From contig JAHHRL010000006.1 in the NCBI GenBank assembly GCA_020025825.1, forward strand, positions 1 through 64,000: a DNA stretch of 64,000 nucleotides. The letters are read 5' to 3'. Within the stretch, counting starts at the first letter, position 1. Each line of letters opens with the position of its first letter. Position numbers and translations under genes: made by a program. The DNA is from Faecalibacterium sp. (lineage in GTDB: Bacteria; Bacillota; Clostridia; Oscillospirales; Ruminococcaceae). Under the pieces are notes generated by a model. The model made no database searches. It was given only the letters and a program-made list of their open reading frames with translations, and had not been told where the DNA came from. Below, in pieces: positions 8,262-17,082 of the stretch.

Positions 8262-9075
8262 ATACTCTTTGCTTCCTGCGTTTTGCTATGCGAAGCGCTG
8301 TAATATTTTGAATCTGCAATGGTTCGCTGAAGGCGGTGCTGATGCAGGTGCAGGTACAGATTCGGGCGAAAGTGACAATGGACGGGACGCCGCCGCCCAA
8401 GGGCAGAAAACGATGGCCTCTGGAAAGAATGCTTCCGCTGAGCCGGATAAGGCAGCAGAATTTGAAAAGCTGATTCGGGGACAATACAAAGAACAGTTTA
8501 CTGCCCGTACACAACGTATTATTGACCAGAGATTTAAGCAAAGCCGTGGCGCACAGGAACTGGTAAAAACACTGGCAAAACACTACGGGCTGACAGAAAA
8601 CGACTACAAGGGAATTGAGCAGGCTGTGGTGCAGCACGGCATGGCCGATTCTGACGCACGCCGTGAGAAGGTGGAATCGTTTTTGCAACAGCGCCGAGAA
8701 AGCCGTGCCAGTGAAATTCATGACCAGTGGATTGAAGAAAGCCACAGCTTGCGGGAGAGATACCCCTCGTTTGTTCTGGAACAAGAACTGAGTGATGATA
8801 CGTTTATTCGAATGCTGCGTGCAGGAATCCCTTTGCGTACGGCGTATGAAGCCAGACATTTAGAAGAACTGTTAGGCGGTGCTATGCAGTATGCGGCAGA
8901 CAAAGCTGCTGCGGCGGCTCAGGTACGTGCGGCCGCACGCGCTATGCGCCCCGCAGAAAACGGTGTTACCCCCAGTGCAAGCAGCGTGATGCAGCCAGAT
9001 GTGAATGCGTTGACCTTGGCACAGCGTGAACAAATTGAAAGACGTGTTGCCAAAGGTGAGCGGATTCGGTTTTAA
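8251..9075 (+). CDS. capsid scaffold protein with an L27-like cleavage site
   Basis: A 274-residue acidic, helix- and coiled-coil-rich protein (Arg/Glu/Gln-rich, with an alanine-rich segment near residue 220), typical of scaffolds that guide capsid assembly and then leave. At residues 20-27 it has LNLQWFAE, closely matching the LNLQFFA site that Prp cuts in L27, so cleavage after Phe25 is predicted to remove about 25 residues. The start at 8251 is preceded by AAAGAGG at seven bases; an in-frame ATG at 8224 lies deeper inside the protease gene and has a weaker ribosome site. The capsid gene follows immediately. Scaffold identity is inferred from position and composition. Confidence 0.8.
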   Translation: MKAEYSLLPAFCYAKRCNILNLQWFAEGGADAGAGTDSGESDNGRDAAAQGQKTMASGKNASAEPDKAAEFEKLIRGQYKEQFTARTQRIIDQRFKQSRGAQELVKTLAKHYGLTENDYKGIEQAVVQHGMADSDARREKVESFLQQRRESRASEIHDQWIEESHSLRERYPSFVLEQELSDDTFIRMLRAGIPLRTAYEARHLEELLGGAMQYAADKAAAAAQVRAAARAMRPAENGVTPSASSVMQPDVNALTLAQREQIERRVAKGERIRF

Positions 9076-9094
9076 CAAAAAAAGGAGTGTTGAT

Positions 9095-10090
9095 ATGATG
9101 TTTGATTTGCAATATTTTGCGGAAATGAATACCACTACCAGCCCCGGCATGACTGCCGAGATGAAAACTTATTATGAGAAGCGCTTGATTGACCAGGCGC
9201 AGCCTCGACTGGTACATGACCAGTTTGGCGACTTTTATCCGATTCCGAAAAACGGCGGCAAGACAATCGAGTTTCGCCGTTATGACAGTTTGCCCAAGGC
9301 AACTACACCGCTGAAAGAAGGTGTGACCCCAGACAGCCAGAATTTGAATGTTACTACCATTACTGCAAACTTGTCCCAGTATGGTGGCTGGACCCCTGAG
9401 AGCGATTTGCTGTGCATGACCGCAATTGACAATACAATTTTGAATGCAACAAAGGTTCTGGCAAGTCAGGCAGGCCGCACGATGGACACGGTTACACGTG
9501 ACGTGCTGTGTGGTGGTACCAATGTGATGTATGCACCTAAGGTTATGCCTGATGGCAGCGAGGTGGAAGTAACCAGCCGCAAGCTGTTGACAGACGAATG
9601 CCGCTTGACCCCGAATTTGTTCTTTAAGGCTGCGGCACAGCTGGGTGCGATGAATGCGGATACCATTGGCGACAGCTATGTGGCAATTATTCACCCCTAT
9701 GCGGCATACGACCTGAAGAGCAACAAGGAATTTATTGAAATTTCCAAGTATGCAAATCCGGATGCGGTATTCAAGGGCGAAATCGGCAAGCTGGGCAACA
9801 TCCGATTTGTGGAAACCAGTGAAGCAAAGATCTGGAAGGACAGCAGCTGCCCGGACAATAAGGCTGTATTCTGCACTTTGGTACTGGGTGCACACGCCTA
9901 TGGTGTTACAGAACTTGAGGGCGGCGGCTTGGAACATATTGTTAAGCAGCTGGGCTATGGCGATGACCCGCTGAATCAGCGTGCATCCATTGGCTGGAAG
10001 GGCTTGAAGGCTGCCGAACGTTTGGTAGAGCAGTACATGATTCGCATTGAGAGCTTGTCCAGTTACAGCAATACTGCAACTGCAAACTAA
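9095..10090 (+). CDS. major capsid protein, N4-gp56 type, with an L27-like cleavage site
   Basis: A 331-residue shell protein with features of the N4-gp56 capsid family: an early segment SPGMTAEMKTYYEKRLIDQA, then GKTIEFRRYDSLP, then the SQYGGW and TRDVLCGGTN regions, and a C-terminal SIGWKG motif. It begins MMFDLQYFAEMN; LQYFA matches the Prp recognition core of L27, predicting removal of only about eight residues after Phe8. A strong AAAGGAG sits seven bases before the first ATG (a second ATG follows at once); the longer reading from 9026 lies inside the scaffold gene and is less likely. Codon use here is closer to highly expressed host genes than in flanking phage genes. Confidence 0.9.
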   Translation: MMFDLQYFAEMNTTTSPGMTAEMKTYYEKRLIDQAQPRLVHDQFGDFYPIPKNGGKTIEFRRYDSLPKATTPLKEGVTPDSQNLNVTTITANLSQYGGWTPESDLLCMTAIDNTILNATKVLASQAGRTMDTVTRDVLCGGTNVMYAPKVMPDGSEVEVTSRKLLTDECRLTPNLFFKAAAQLGAMNADTIGDSYVAIIHPYAAYDLKSNKEFIEISKYANPDAVFKGEIGKLGNIRFVETSEAKIWKDSSCPDNKAVFCTLVLGAHAYGVTELEGGGLEHIVKQLGYGDDPLNQRASIGWKGLKAAERLVEQYMIRIESLSSYSNTATAN

Positions 10091-10148
10091 AAGCGTTAAC
10101 TGCACGACAGAAGCAGGGGCGGGTGGGAGGTATAAAAAGGAGTAGGAC

Positions 10149-10358
10149 ATGGCGAAAGCAGAAATGAAAAATGAAAAAGTGAAGATTCGATTGTTTAAGG
10201 ATAATGCCCGATATAAGGGTGATGTATTTGTGGGTGTAAATGGTCGCAGTTATCTGATTCGCAGAGGCGATGAAGTAGAAGTACCGGCAGAAGTTGCAGA
10301 GGTGCTGGAACATTCCGCTGCGCAGGACGAGGCTGCTGCACATAATGGTGCACTGTAA
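10149..10358 (+). CDS. small unknown protein downstream of capsid gene
   Basis: A 69-residue protein with a lysine-rich start, a small beta-rich core (KGDVFVGVNGRSYLIRRGDEVEVP) and an alanine-rich tail. Proteins of this size and shape commonly sit directly after phage capsid genes and are sometimes head decoration or head-completion factors, but I cannot assign one. AAAAAGGAG precedes the ATG. The 58-base gap after the capsid stop contains no obvious terminator. Confidence 0.75.
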   Translation: MAKAEMKNEKVKIRLFKDNARYKGDVFVGVNGRSYLIRRGDEVEVPAEVAEVLEHSAAQDEAAAHNGAL

Positions 10359-10395
10359 GTAAAGATTGGCGATATGCGGGAAGGAGGACTTGAGA

Positions 10396-10767
10396 TTGAC
10401 GATTCGAGAAGCAATTGACCGAGCAGATGCACTGCGGCCGAATACTGTGGCAGAAACAGAAAAGTATCTGTGGCTGGCACAGCTGGACGGAGCGTTGCGG
10501 CGGCAAGTGCATAACCAGCACGAAGCGGAAGGCGAAGAAAATCGGGCTGGTGCAGATTTGATGCAGGCGGATGACACAGTTTTGCTGGCAAAAGAACCAT
10601 ACAGCGGCATTTATCTGTACTGGTTGATGGCGCAGATTGATTTGGCTTTAGGAGAATTGACGAGATACAACAATGACATGATGCTATACAACATGGCATT
10701 GACAGAGTATGCCGTGGATTACAAAAGGACACACCTTCCTGTAGGGAGGGGCCAGTTTAAGTTTTGA
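10396..10767 (+). CDS. putative head-tail connector protein
   Basis: A 123-residue helical protein. A TTG start at 10396 has AAGGAGG eight bases upstream; another TTG at 10366 would add ten residues without a better site. The start TIREAIDRADALRPN and the central YWLMAQIDLALGE helix resemble small connector proteins that sit under the portal in podoviruses. Position (after capsid, before the large tail-like proteins) agrees. The family is not recognised with confidence. Confidence 0.65.
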   Translation: MTIREAIDRADALRPNTVAETEKYLWLAQLDGALRRQVHNQHEAEGEENRAGADLMQADDTVLLAKEPYSGIYLYWLMAQIDLALGELTRYNNDMMLYNMALTEYAVDYKRTHLPVGRGQFKF

Positions 10768-10780
10768 AAGGAGGGTGCAG

Positions 10781-12523
10781 ATGTATCTACCAAGTCTTTC
10801 TAAGCTGAGACGTACGAGAAGTGAGGTAACGGCTTTTGCAGGATACGACCACACAGACGCATGTCGGGAAGGCTGGTTTTACAATGAGGAAAATCTTTCG
10901 GGGCGGAGCTGGCCTGTACTGCGCCCAAGATTGCCTCGCACAAAAGTAGAACAATTAAATAAGCCACATGGCTTATATGCAAAAAAGGGTTTGCTGTGGG
11001 TTGATGGGACAACTCTTTTCTATAACGGGAAAAATGTAGGGCAGGTTGCGGATTCAGATAAACAGTTTTGCGGTTTAGGAAGCAAGGTGCTGATTTGGCC
11101 GGATAAGCTGGCATTTGATACGGTAGACCAATCGCTGAAGCCATTGGGGAAAATTTGGAAAGCAACCGGCAATGTTACGATTTCACCTGCGCTGGAAGAT
11201 GGCACTGCGTATACAATTTCACACACAGGAGCGACACCGCCGGAAAAACCACAAAATGGGGATTACTGGTTAGATACAGGTGCAGCTGTATCAGTTTTAC
11301 GCATCTATAGTGCGGCGACGGCCAGCTGGGGGGCTGTGCCTGCAACGTATGTGCGAGTAGCTGCCAAAGGGATTGGCACAGGGTTTGCAAAGTATGATAC
11401 GGTACGCATGAGCGGTTTTTCGGACACAGTATTGGAAAAGCTGCTTGCCGAGGGGCTGAATGCAGACTGCATCGTGTGGGACAAAGGTGAGGATTATGTA
11501 ACCGTTACGGGCTTGGCAGAAAAAATATACACACAGACGCCTTCGGATGGGGAAATTACAGTAGAACGACGTATTCCGGATTTGGACTTTCTGACAGAGC
11601 AGGATAACCGTGTGTGGGGTTGTTCCAACGCAGAACATACCATCTATGCCTGTAAGCAGGGAGACCCTACAAACTGGTTTAGCTACATGGGTACAGCAGG
11701 TGACAGCTATGCGGTGACGGTTGGTTCTGACGGTGATTTTACCGGTGCAGCAGCCTGTTTGGGGTATGTCCTTCTCTTTAAGGAGCGTTGTGTACATAAG
11801 GTATATGGCACAAAGCCGGCAAACTATCAGGTTACAACAGTGATGTGCTCCGGAGTGCAGGGCGGTGCGCATCAAACGCTGACACTGGCACGGGGTACGC
11901 TTTACTATTTGGCACAGGATGGCGTAGTTAGCTATGACGGAAGCTTGCCAACAAGTATTGGGCAAAAGCTGGGAGAAGTGTGCTACATTGCAGGTGCGGC
12001 AGGAGCTATACGGGACAGAGTTTACTTTTCCTTGCGAAGAGCCAATGGCGAAATAGATTTACTTACGTGGGATGTAGTACGTGGGCTTTGGCATAGAGAG
12101 GACAATCTGGAAGTATTGCAGTTTGCTGCTGATGGTAACAGCTTATATGCACTTACCAAGGACGGCGCATTGTGGGCAATGGGAAGCGAAGATGACCCGT
12201 ACGAGAAGCACCCCGGTAGAGAGCAGGGTGTGTACTGGAGTGCAGAAACCGGCGAGATTGGGCTGTATGATGCCGAGAATCGGTTTGTATCCCGGATTGT
12301 TCTGCGGCTGGCGGGGCAAGCCGGCACAAATGTACAGATATATGCAGCCTGGGATGAAGGGGACTGGCAGTTGTTGGCCAGCCGGGAGCTTACGGGCAGA
12401 CAAATGCTGCTGCTGCCGATTTTACCGCGCCGATGCAGTCAGATGCGATTGAAATTAACGGGAAACGGCGATGTACGGCTGTATTCGCTTAACAAGCTGC
12501 AGGAACAGGGGAGTGAATTGTAA
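10781..12523 (+). CDS. large beta-rich phage structural protein, probable tail component
   Basis: A 580-residue protein that reads as repeated beta strands with aromatic/glycine turns (for example KGLLWVDGTTLFYNGKNVGQ and GTLYYLAQDGVVSYDG), suggesting a beta-propeller. Such proteins occur as tail tube or nozzle-type components in podoviruses with P22-like portals; this is inference. The ATG at 10781 has AAAGGAGG six bases upstream; a GTG at 10775 would lie almost on that site. Its stop TAA abuts the next ATG with no gap. No membrane segment or signal peptide is visible. Confidence 0.75.
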   Translation: MYLPSLSKLRRTRSEVTAFAGYDHTDACREGWFYNEENLSGRSWPVLRPRLPRTKVEQLNKPHGLYAKKGLLWVDGTTLFYNGKNVGQVADSDKQFCGLGSKVLIWPDKLAFDTVDQSLKPLGKIWKATGNVTISPALEDGTAYTISHTGATPPEKPQNGDYWLDTGAAVSVLRIYSAATASWGAVPATYVRVAAKGIGTGFAKYDTVRMSGFSDTVLEKLLAEGLNADCIVWDKGEDYVTVTGLAEKIYTQTPSDGEITVERRIPDLDFLTEQDNRVWGCSNAEHTIYACKQGDPTNWFSYMGTAGDSYAVTVGSDGDFTGAAACLGYVLLFKERCVHKVYGTKPANYQVTTVMCSGVQGGAHQTLTLARGTLYYLAQDGVVSYDGSLPTSIGQKLGEVCYIAGAAGAIRDRVYFSLRRANGEIDLLTWDVVRGLWHREDNLEVLQFAADGNSLYALTKDGALWAMGSEDDPYEKHPGREQGVYWSAETGEIGLYDAENRFVSRIVLRLAGQAGTNVQIYAAWDEGDWQLLASRELTGRQMLLLPILPRRCSQMRLKLTGNGDVRLYSLNKLQEQGSEL

Positions 12524-13279
12524 ATGGCGGATATTACATCAATCACTTTACCTACAGATTTGAATATGCAGGGGCTTTCTGCGTCGGATGGCAGACAACT
12601 GAAAAATTACTTGTATCAGCTGACAGAGCAGCTTCGCTATGTGTTGGCAAATTTGGACAGCGACAATATGAGCTCGGCATACAACCAGGCTGTTAGTTCT
12701 AATGGTGTGAAGCTGACCCAATTGACAGACCAGCAGAAAAGAGATATTGATTCGCTAAGGCAGGCACTGGTTCAGAAGGCCGACCAGATTGCGCATGATT
12801 ACCAAAGTGCCATAGAGCAAAGTGCCTCCCAGCTGGAAAGCCGGGTAGAGGAACAGTATGCGGCGCAAAGCGAGAGCTTAAAGGCCAGTATGGAGAGCCT
12901 TGTGAGCAATCAGGTAAGCCAAACCAGCCGAGAGCTGCAAATTCGATTGGCAGAGGTGACGCAGCTTACAGAACAAACAGATACTGCGCTGGAAACCATC
13001 CGCAAGGCAACGGAAACGTGGTTCCGTTTTACGCAGAAAGGTTTGGAAATTGGTGCCGGTGAAAACGGGCAGGCTTCGCCTTACGCATTACGGATTGACA
13101 ACGAAAAGCTGGCCTTTTTGCGTTATGGTGCAGAGGTAGCAAGTTTACAGTATGACCGACTGTATATTACTGCGGCAGAGGTAACAGACCGTATTTCGAT
13201 TGGCGGAAGTGCCGGGGAAGGATACTACGACTTCATTACGACCGCAACAGGATTAGGCATTAAATGGAGGGCAAACTAA
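12524..13279 (+). CDS. phage tail/fibre-type protein with coiled coil
   Basis: A 251-residue protein. The N-terminal third (ITLPTDLNMQGLSASDGRQLKNYL) could be an attachment part. Residues about 50-165 are a long Gln/Ser/Glu-rich coiled coil, followed by a beta-rich C-terminus (FRFTQKGLEIGAGENG, then YDFITTATGLGIKW). The later part resembles domains of phage minor structural proteins of Gram-positive hosts. It is read immediately after the preceding stop, so translation is probably coupled. A role in a trimeric fibre or tail stalk is inference. Confidence 0.7.
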   Translation: MADITSITLPTDLNMQGLSASDGRQLKNYLYQLTEQLRYVLANLDSDNMSSAYNQAVSSNGVKLTQLTDQQKRDIDSLRQALVQKADQIAHDYQSAIEQSASQLESRVEEQYAAQSESLKASMESLVSNQVSQTSRELQIRLAEVTQLTEQTDTALETIRKATETWFRFTQKGLEIGAGENGQASPYALRIDNEKLAFLRYGAEVASLQYDRLYITAAEVTDRISIGGSAGEGYYDFITTATGLGIKWRAN

Positions 13280-13280
13280 T

Positions 13281-14783
13281 ATGGCGGTTCGTTTTACATT
13301 ATCCTTTTCAGAAAAATACTTTGTGATAGACGGTGTGCGGTCACTGCATTTGGTATGCACAACAGACGAACCGGCTAGTGAAAAAAATCTCTATAGTTTT
13401 GATGCAGAGGTGTCCAGCACGAATGGGCTATACAGCAAAAGTTGGAAAAATGTGCAAATGCCAAGCGGAAAGAAAAGCGTTTCGATTCCATTTGTGCCGC
13501 CGCTTGAATGGGCAAACGATTTTACAACCAACATCGGTGATATTGGTTACGAAAAGGCTTGCGGATTATTTCAAGCTACGATGACAGCGCATTATACCGC
13601 ATATGCGGGTACACTTGTGTTTGAAAATGATTACACGGGCTATGCGGCACAAATTCCCGGCGGAGTAGCAGACAAACTATTGCCAACGGTGGGTGACATT
13701 ACAGCGGAGGCGGTAGATGGCCTTGTACCGGCAGAATGGCAGACATGGGTACAAGGCAAATCGATTGCCAGAGTAACTGCATCCCATGCGGCAGGCAGCT
13801 ATGGCAGCAAGATTATTTCGTGGCGATTTGGGCATGGGCAGGAGCAGGCGGACGCTAAGGCAGATATTGCACTGAAAGAAAGCGGAACTGTGACGATTCC
13901 GGTAACGGTAACAGACAGCAGATTACGTACGGCAACAGCAGATATTTTATTGCAGGTAGAGGCATACCAACCTCCAAATCTAACACAGATTACAAGTTTT
14001 CGATGTCACACAGATGGCACGCCGGCAGAGAATGGAACTGCATTTTTACCCAGATATAAGCTGAAATTCAGCGAGGTGGCGGGGCGGAACGTCCCAAGTG
14101 TTATTTGTCGCTGGAAAAAGGTGACGGAGCAAACTTACGGCATGCCGCAAGAACCTATTGCAGGGCAACCGTTGGATGCAAGTTTAGAGGCGGAAACAAG
14201 CTATAATGTAAAGTATACGGTTTCTGATGCGTTTACAACGATTGATTACTACGACTATATTTCCAGTACGGTATACTTGCTGCATTTTATGAAAGGCGGC
14301 ACGGGCATTGCCGTAGGAAAAGCAGCTGAAGCAAATAATTTATTTGATGTTGGGCTGGAAAGCAGCTTTCGGCGTGATGTAGCGGTGGAAGGAAATCTTG
14401 CTGTAACGGGCGGAATGACGCTTGGAGGAACCGATATTGCACAAACGCTGACGGATTTGGGCAATATGAAAACCACACAGGTTTTGTGCAGAGAAAACTT
14501 TACCGGTGTAACTGAAAATACCGTTTTGAAGTGCGGGCGTATGGTTTTTATGCGGCTGTGTGGCTTATTGAAAAACGGAGAAAATCCGCCGTTTGAAGGG
14601 CAGGAATACCAAGTGGCTGATTTGCCAAATGGATTTTACAGTGAAAAATATCTACCTTTGGTTGTTGCATTACAGAATAATTTGCCCTGCAAGGGTTACG
14701 TTACACAGCAGGGGGCGGTGTATGTAGTTCCGGCACAAACCGGCTTACAGAATACCGAGATTTTTACGGTGGGAATTGTGTAA
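13281..14783 (+). CDS. phage minor structural protein (DUF859-like), receptor-binding candidate
   Basis: A 500-residue beta-rich protein. It has Ig-like stretches in the middle (TVTIPVTVTDSRLRTATADI) and the segment LHFMKGGTGIAVGKAAEANN followed by FDVGLESSFRRDVAVEGNL, which resembles DUF859 minor structural proteins of streptococcal phages. The C-terminus is a further small domain. Its position near the end of the structural operon suggests a fibre or receptor-binding protein that would set host range. One base separates it from the upstream stop. No catalytic motif was recognised. Confidence 0.7.
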   Translation: MAVRFTLSFSEKYFVIDGVRSLHLVCTTDEPASEKNLYSFDAEVSSTNGLYSKSWKNVQMPSGKKSVSIPFVPPLEWANDFTTNIGDIGYEKACGLFQATMTAHYTAYAGTLVFENDYTGYAAQIPGGVADKLLPTVGDITAEAVDGLVPAEWQTWVQGKSIARVTASHAAGSYGSKIISWRFGHGQEQADAKADIALKESGTVTIPVTVTDSRLRTATADILLQVEAYQPPNLTQITSFRCHTDGTPAENGTAFLPRYKLKFSEVAGRNVPSVICRWKKVTEQTYGMPQEPIAGQPLDASLEAETSYNVKYTVSDAFTTIDYYDYISSTVYLLHFMKGGTGIAVGKAAEANNLFDVGLESSFRRDVAVEGNLAVTGGMTLGGTDIAQTLTDLGNMKTTQVLCRENFTGVTENTVLKCGRMVFMRLCGLLKNGENPPFEGQEYQVADLPNGFYSEKYLPLVVALQNNLPCKGYVTQQGAVYVVPAQTGLQNTEIFTVGIV

Positions 14784-14796
14784 TAAAGGAGGTAGT

Positions 14797-15849
14797 ATGG
14801 CAAGCAGAAAAAAAGAAAATGTGCTGCAAGGAGTAACGGACAAAACCAGTGCAGAGCAGGCACTGCAAGAGGCAAGCTATGAGAAGAGCCAGGCGGTACT
14901 GGACGCACAGAATCAACTGGAACAGCATATGGCACACAAACCCGGCGAATACACATCCGGCTATCAGCAGCAAATTGATGGGATGCTGGACCAGATTTTG
15001 AACAGAGAAGGATTTACCTACGACTTTTCTACGGATCCGATGTATCAATCCTATAAAAATCAATATGTGCACGAAGGTCGTTTGGCTATGCAGAACAGCA
15101 TGGCCGAGGCAGCTGCACTGACAGGCGGGTATGGTTCTTCCTATGGCGTTGCTGCGGGCAGTCAGGCTTATCAGGGATATTTGAATCAACTGAACGATAA
15201 GATTCCCGTGCTATATCAGGCAGCTTTGGATCGCTATGACAGCGAAGGAAAACAAATGCATGATGCGTTAGATGATTTGTTGGGCGCAGAAAAAGCTGCG
15301 CACACTGCGTATCAGGCAGAAGTGGACAACTACTATAAAGGATTGTCGCAATACAGCGATTTAGCAGATAGTGCTTACAAAAAAGATTATCAGGAATATC
15401 AGGATATGATTGACTCCCTGACGGATATGCGAGATTACTATGCGGCACAGGATGAGCAGGCATTTAAGCGTAAACAAGATGAACTTGCGCATGAACTTGC
15501 CGTAAAGAAATTTGAAGAAAGTATTAGACAGTGGCAGGCGGAGCAAGCTGCTGCAGCGGCTAAGCAAGCGGAGGCAGTTCGCCAATGGGAGGCAGAGCAA
15601 GCGGCGGCAGAGGCAAAATGGCGTGCGCAGTTGGCACAAAGCAGAGCGGAACTTGCCTATAAACGAGGTCAGGCAAATAAAAAGGAGAAGACTGCTTCGG
15701 CACACAGCTCTAAAATCACAAAGAGGGAAATGGTACAAATGATTACAGCGGCGGATGACAAGAAAAAGCCTGCTTCATCGAAGAAGGCGCAGGCACAAAT
15801 TCGGACAGAAGCAATGCGTGATGCAATGAATCGCTATATGATGAAGTAA
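14797..15849 (+). CDS. coiled-coil virion-associated protein, possible internal/ejection protein
   Basis: A 350-residue protein. The first 80 residues are helical and charged. A Gly/Ala-rich segment (AALTGGYGSSYGVAAGSQA, around 105-125) is followed by long helices, including a near-repeat of the unit QW(Q/E)AEQAAA between about 240 and 275. The C-terminus is lysine-rich. Proteins like this are common at the end of structural operons of gut Firmicute phages, and Ala/Gln-rich coiled coils occur in podovirus ejection proteins; the role is inference. AAAGGAGGT precedes the ATG at 14797. It is the last gene of the operon, ended by a terminator about 60 bases later. Confidence 0.7.
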   Translation: MASRKKENVLQGVTDKTSAEQALQEASYEKSQAVLDAQNQLEQHMAHKPGEYTSGYQQQIDGMLDQILNREGFTYDFSTDPMYQSYKNQYVHEGRLAMQNSMAEAAALTGGYGSSYGVAAGSQAYQGYLNQLNDKIPVLYQAALDRYDSEGKQMHDALDDLLGAEKAAHTAYQAEVDNYYKGLSQYSDLADSAYKKDYQEYQDMIDSLTDMRDYYAAQDEQAFKRKQDELAHELAVKKFEESIRQWQAEQAAAAAKQAEAVRQWEAEQAAAEAKWRAQLAQSRAELAYKRGQANKKEKTASAHSSKITKREMVQMITAADDKKKPASSKKAQAQIRTEAMRDAMNRYMMK

Positions 15850-15910
15850 TCAGAAAGGATTATTGCTGCTAAAACAAGCAAAGTCCGGAGAAACAAAAAC
15901 GGTGCAAAAT

Positions 15911-15945
15911 AAAAAGCAGCATACTTTGCGTATGCTGCTTTTTTT
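15911..15945 (+). terminator. terminator of the phage operon
   Basis: AAAAAGCAGCATAC (15911-15924) pairs perfectly with GTATGCTGCTTTTT (15930-15943) around a TTTGC loop, followed by T. It marks the right edge of the phage block. Confidence 0.92.
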
Positions 15946-16038
15946 CATGTAAACAAAAGCTGTGTCCAATAGAGCTGAAAGTACGGGCGTAATAAGAAAA
16001 AAAGTAGATAAGAACAGTACAGCAGAAGGTCTGCACGG

Positions 16039-16067
16039 TGGACAAAAAATGAAAAAAATGCTATAGT
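16039..16067 (+). promoter_or_regulatory. promoter for the trigger-factor-like/ferredoxin pair
   Basis: TGGACA (16039-16044), a 17-base spacer and TATAGT (16062-16067) with an extended -10 TGC before it. Immediately downstream, TTACTTA (16067-16073) and TAAGTAA (16082-16088) form an inverted repeat at the expected start of transcription, a possible operator. Confidence 0.7.
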
Positions 16068-16104
16068 TACTTAGATATTTTTAAGTAAGCAGGGAGGCTG
16101 CATA

Positions 16105-17046
16105 ATGGAAAAAAGTTCGATGCCGACAGCAAGTTTGGGACAGTACAAAGGACTGCTTGTGGAGCGCAGGTCGGTGCAGCCAACTGAAGCACAGATGGAC
16201 GAAGCAATACGTGTAGTACGTTACCAAAATGCTCAGTGGGAAGAAGAAACCGGTCCTGCGCAGCGCAGAGATCGGGCAGAGCTGGATTTTGCAGGCTTTT
16301 TCCCCGGCGGGGTGCCTATCCCTGACAGCGCATCCAATGGGGTAAGTGTAATTTTAGGACAAGGCAAGATGCTCCCCGGAGTAGAGGATTCCATCTGTGG
16401 GCATTGTGCGGGAGAAACGTTTGCGATTCCTGTAACCTATCCGGAAACTTTTCCATTGCGTAGTTTGGCGGGACGTGAAGTGGAGTTTTCCATTACGCTG
16501 CATCGTGTATTCCGTAAAAATATGCCGGAGCTGACAGATGCTTTTGCATGTAAGCTGGGTTATGCCAATTTACAGGAGCTGCGTGCAGAACTGGAGAAGA
16601 AACAGCTGGAGAAAAATCAGGACATTGAGATGCGGCGTATCGAAACAGTTTTGCTTGCACAGGCAGGAGCAGGGCTGCAAGTTGCTTTTCCACAGGGGTA
16701 TTTAGAAGAAAAGGCAGAGCAGCGTGTTGCTGCAATGGAAAAAGATTTGATTGCAGCAGGGCAGCAACCAAGTTTGTATTATCGCTTAACAGGTCATGAC
16801 AGAGAGTGGTATTTACAACATGCTGCTTTGGAAATTGAAGTGGATTGGCGTAGACGCTTGGCTGTACAGGAAATCGCAAAGGCGGAAATGCTGTCAGTAA
16901 CAAAAGCAGAAATTGAAGAAGAACGTGCTAGGCTGACAGCGGATAAGCAGCCCATTGATGCGCTGAAAGATGAAACGATAGACAATGCGCTGCTAAACAG
17001 AAAAGTGCGTCAGTTTTTGGTTGAGCATGCGACATACAGCGAGTAA
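16105..17046 (+). CDS. trigger-factor-like FKBP chaperone lacking the ribosome-binding domain
   Basis: A 313-residue cytoplasmic protein. Residues about 15-60 are an N-terminal helical part. About 60-140 form an FKBP-type domain with the trigger-factor phrases ILGQGKMLPGVEDSICG and ETFAIPVTYPETFPLRSLAGREVEFSITLHRV. The rest matches the trigger-factor C-terminal arms (MPELTDAFACKLGY, then helices). The family's N-terminal ribosome-docking domain, with its GFRKGKAP-type loop, is absent, so it is shorter than the usual 430 residues or so. It may act as a ribosome-independent chaperone or peptidyl-prolyl isomerase, perhaps for the iron-sulfur protein encoded 36 bases downstream. That partnership is inference. 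AGGGAGG precedes the ATG. Confidence 0.8.
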   Translation: MEKSSMPTASLGQYKGLLVERRSVQPTEAQMDEAIRVVRYQNAQWEEETGPAQRRDRAELDFAGFFPGGVPIPDSASNGVSVILGQGKMLPGVEDSICGHCAGETFAIPVTYPETFPLRSLAGREVEFSITLHRVFRKNMPELTDAFACKLGYANLQELRAELEKKQLEKNQDIEMRRIETVLLAQAGAGLQVAFPQGYLEEKAEQRVAAMEKDLIAAGQQPSLYYRLTGHDREWYLQHAALEIEVDWRRRLAVQEIAKAEMLSVTKAEIEEERARLTADKQPIDALKDETIDNALLNRKVRQFLVEHATYSE

Positions 17047-17082
17047 CACGGGAAAAGGCTGAAAGCAAAAGAGGATGAAATT

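Noticed and set aside
3478..15945. Tailocin (phage-tail-like bacteriocin)
   Set aside because: A portal, terminase, scaffold and capsid protein are present, and no sheath, tape measure or baseplate set is visible.
3354..15945. Phage attachment sites (attL/attR)
   Set aside because: By eye I found no direct repeat shared by the two flanks and no tRNA gene; the flanking hairpins are different terminators.
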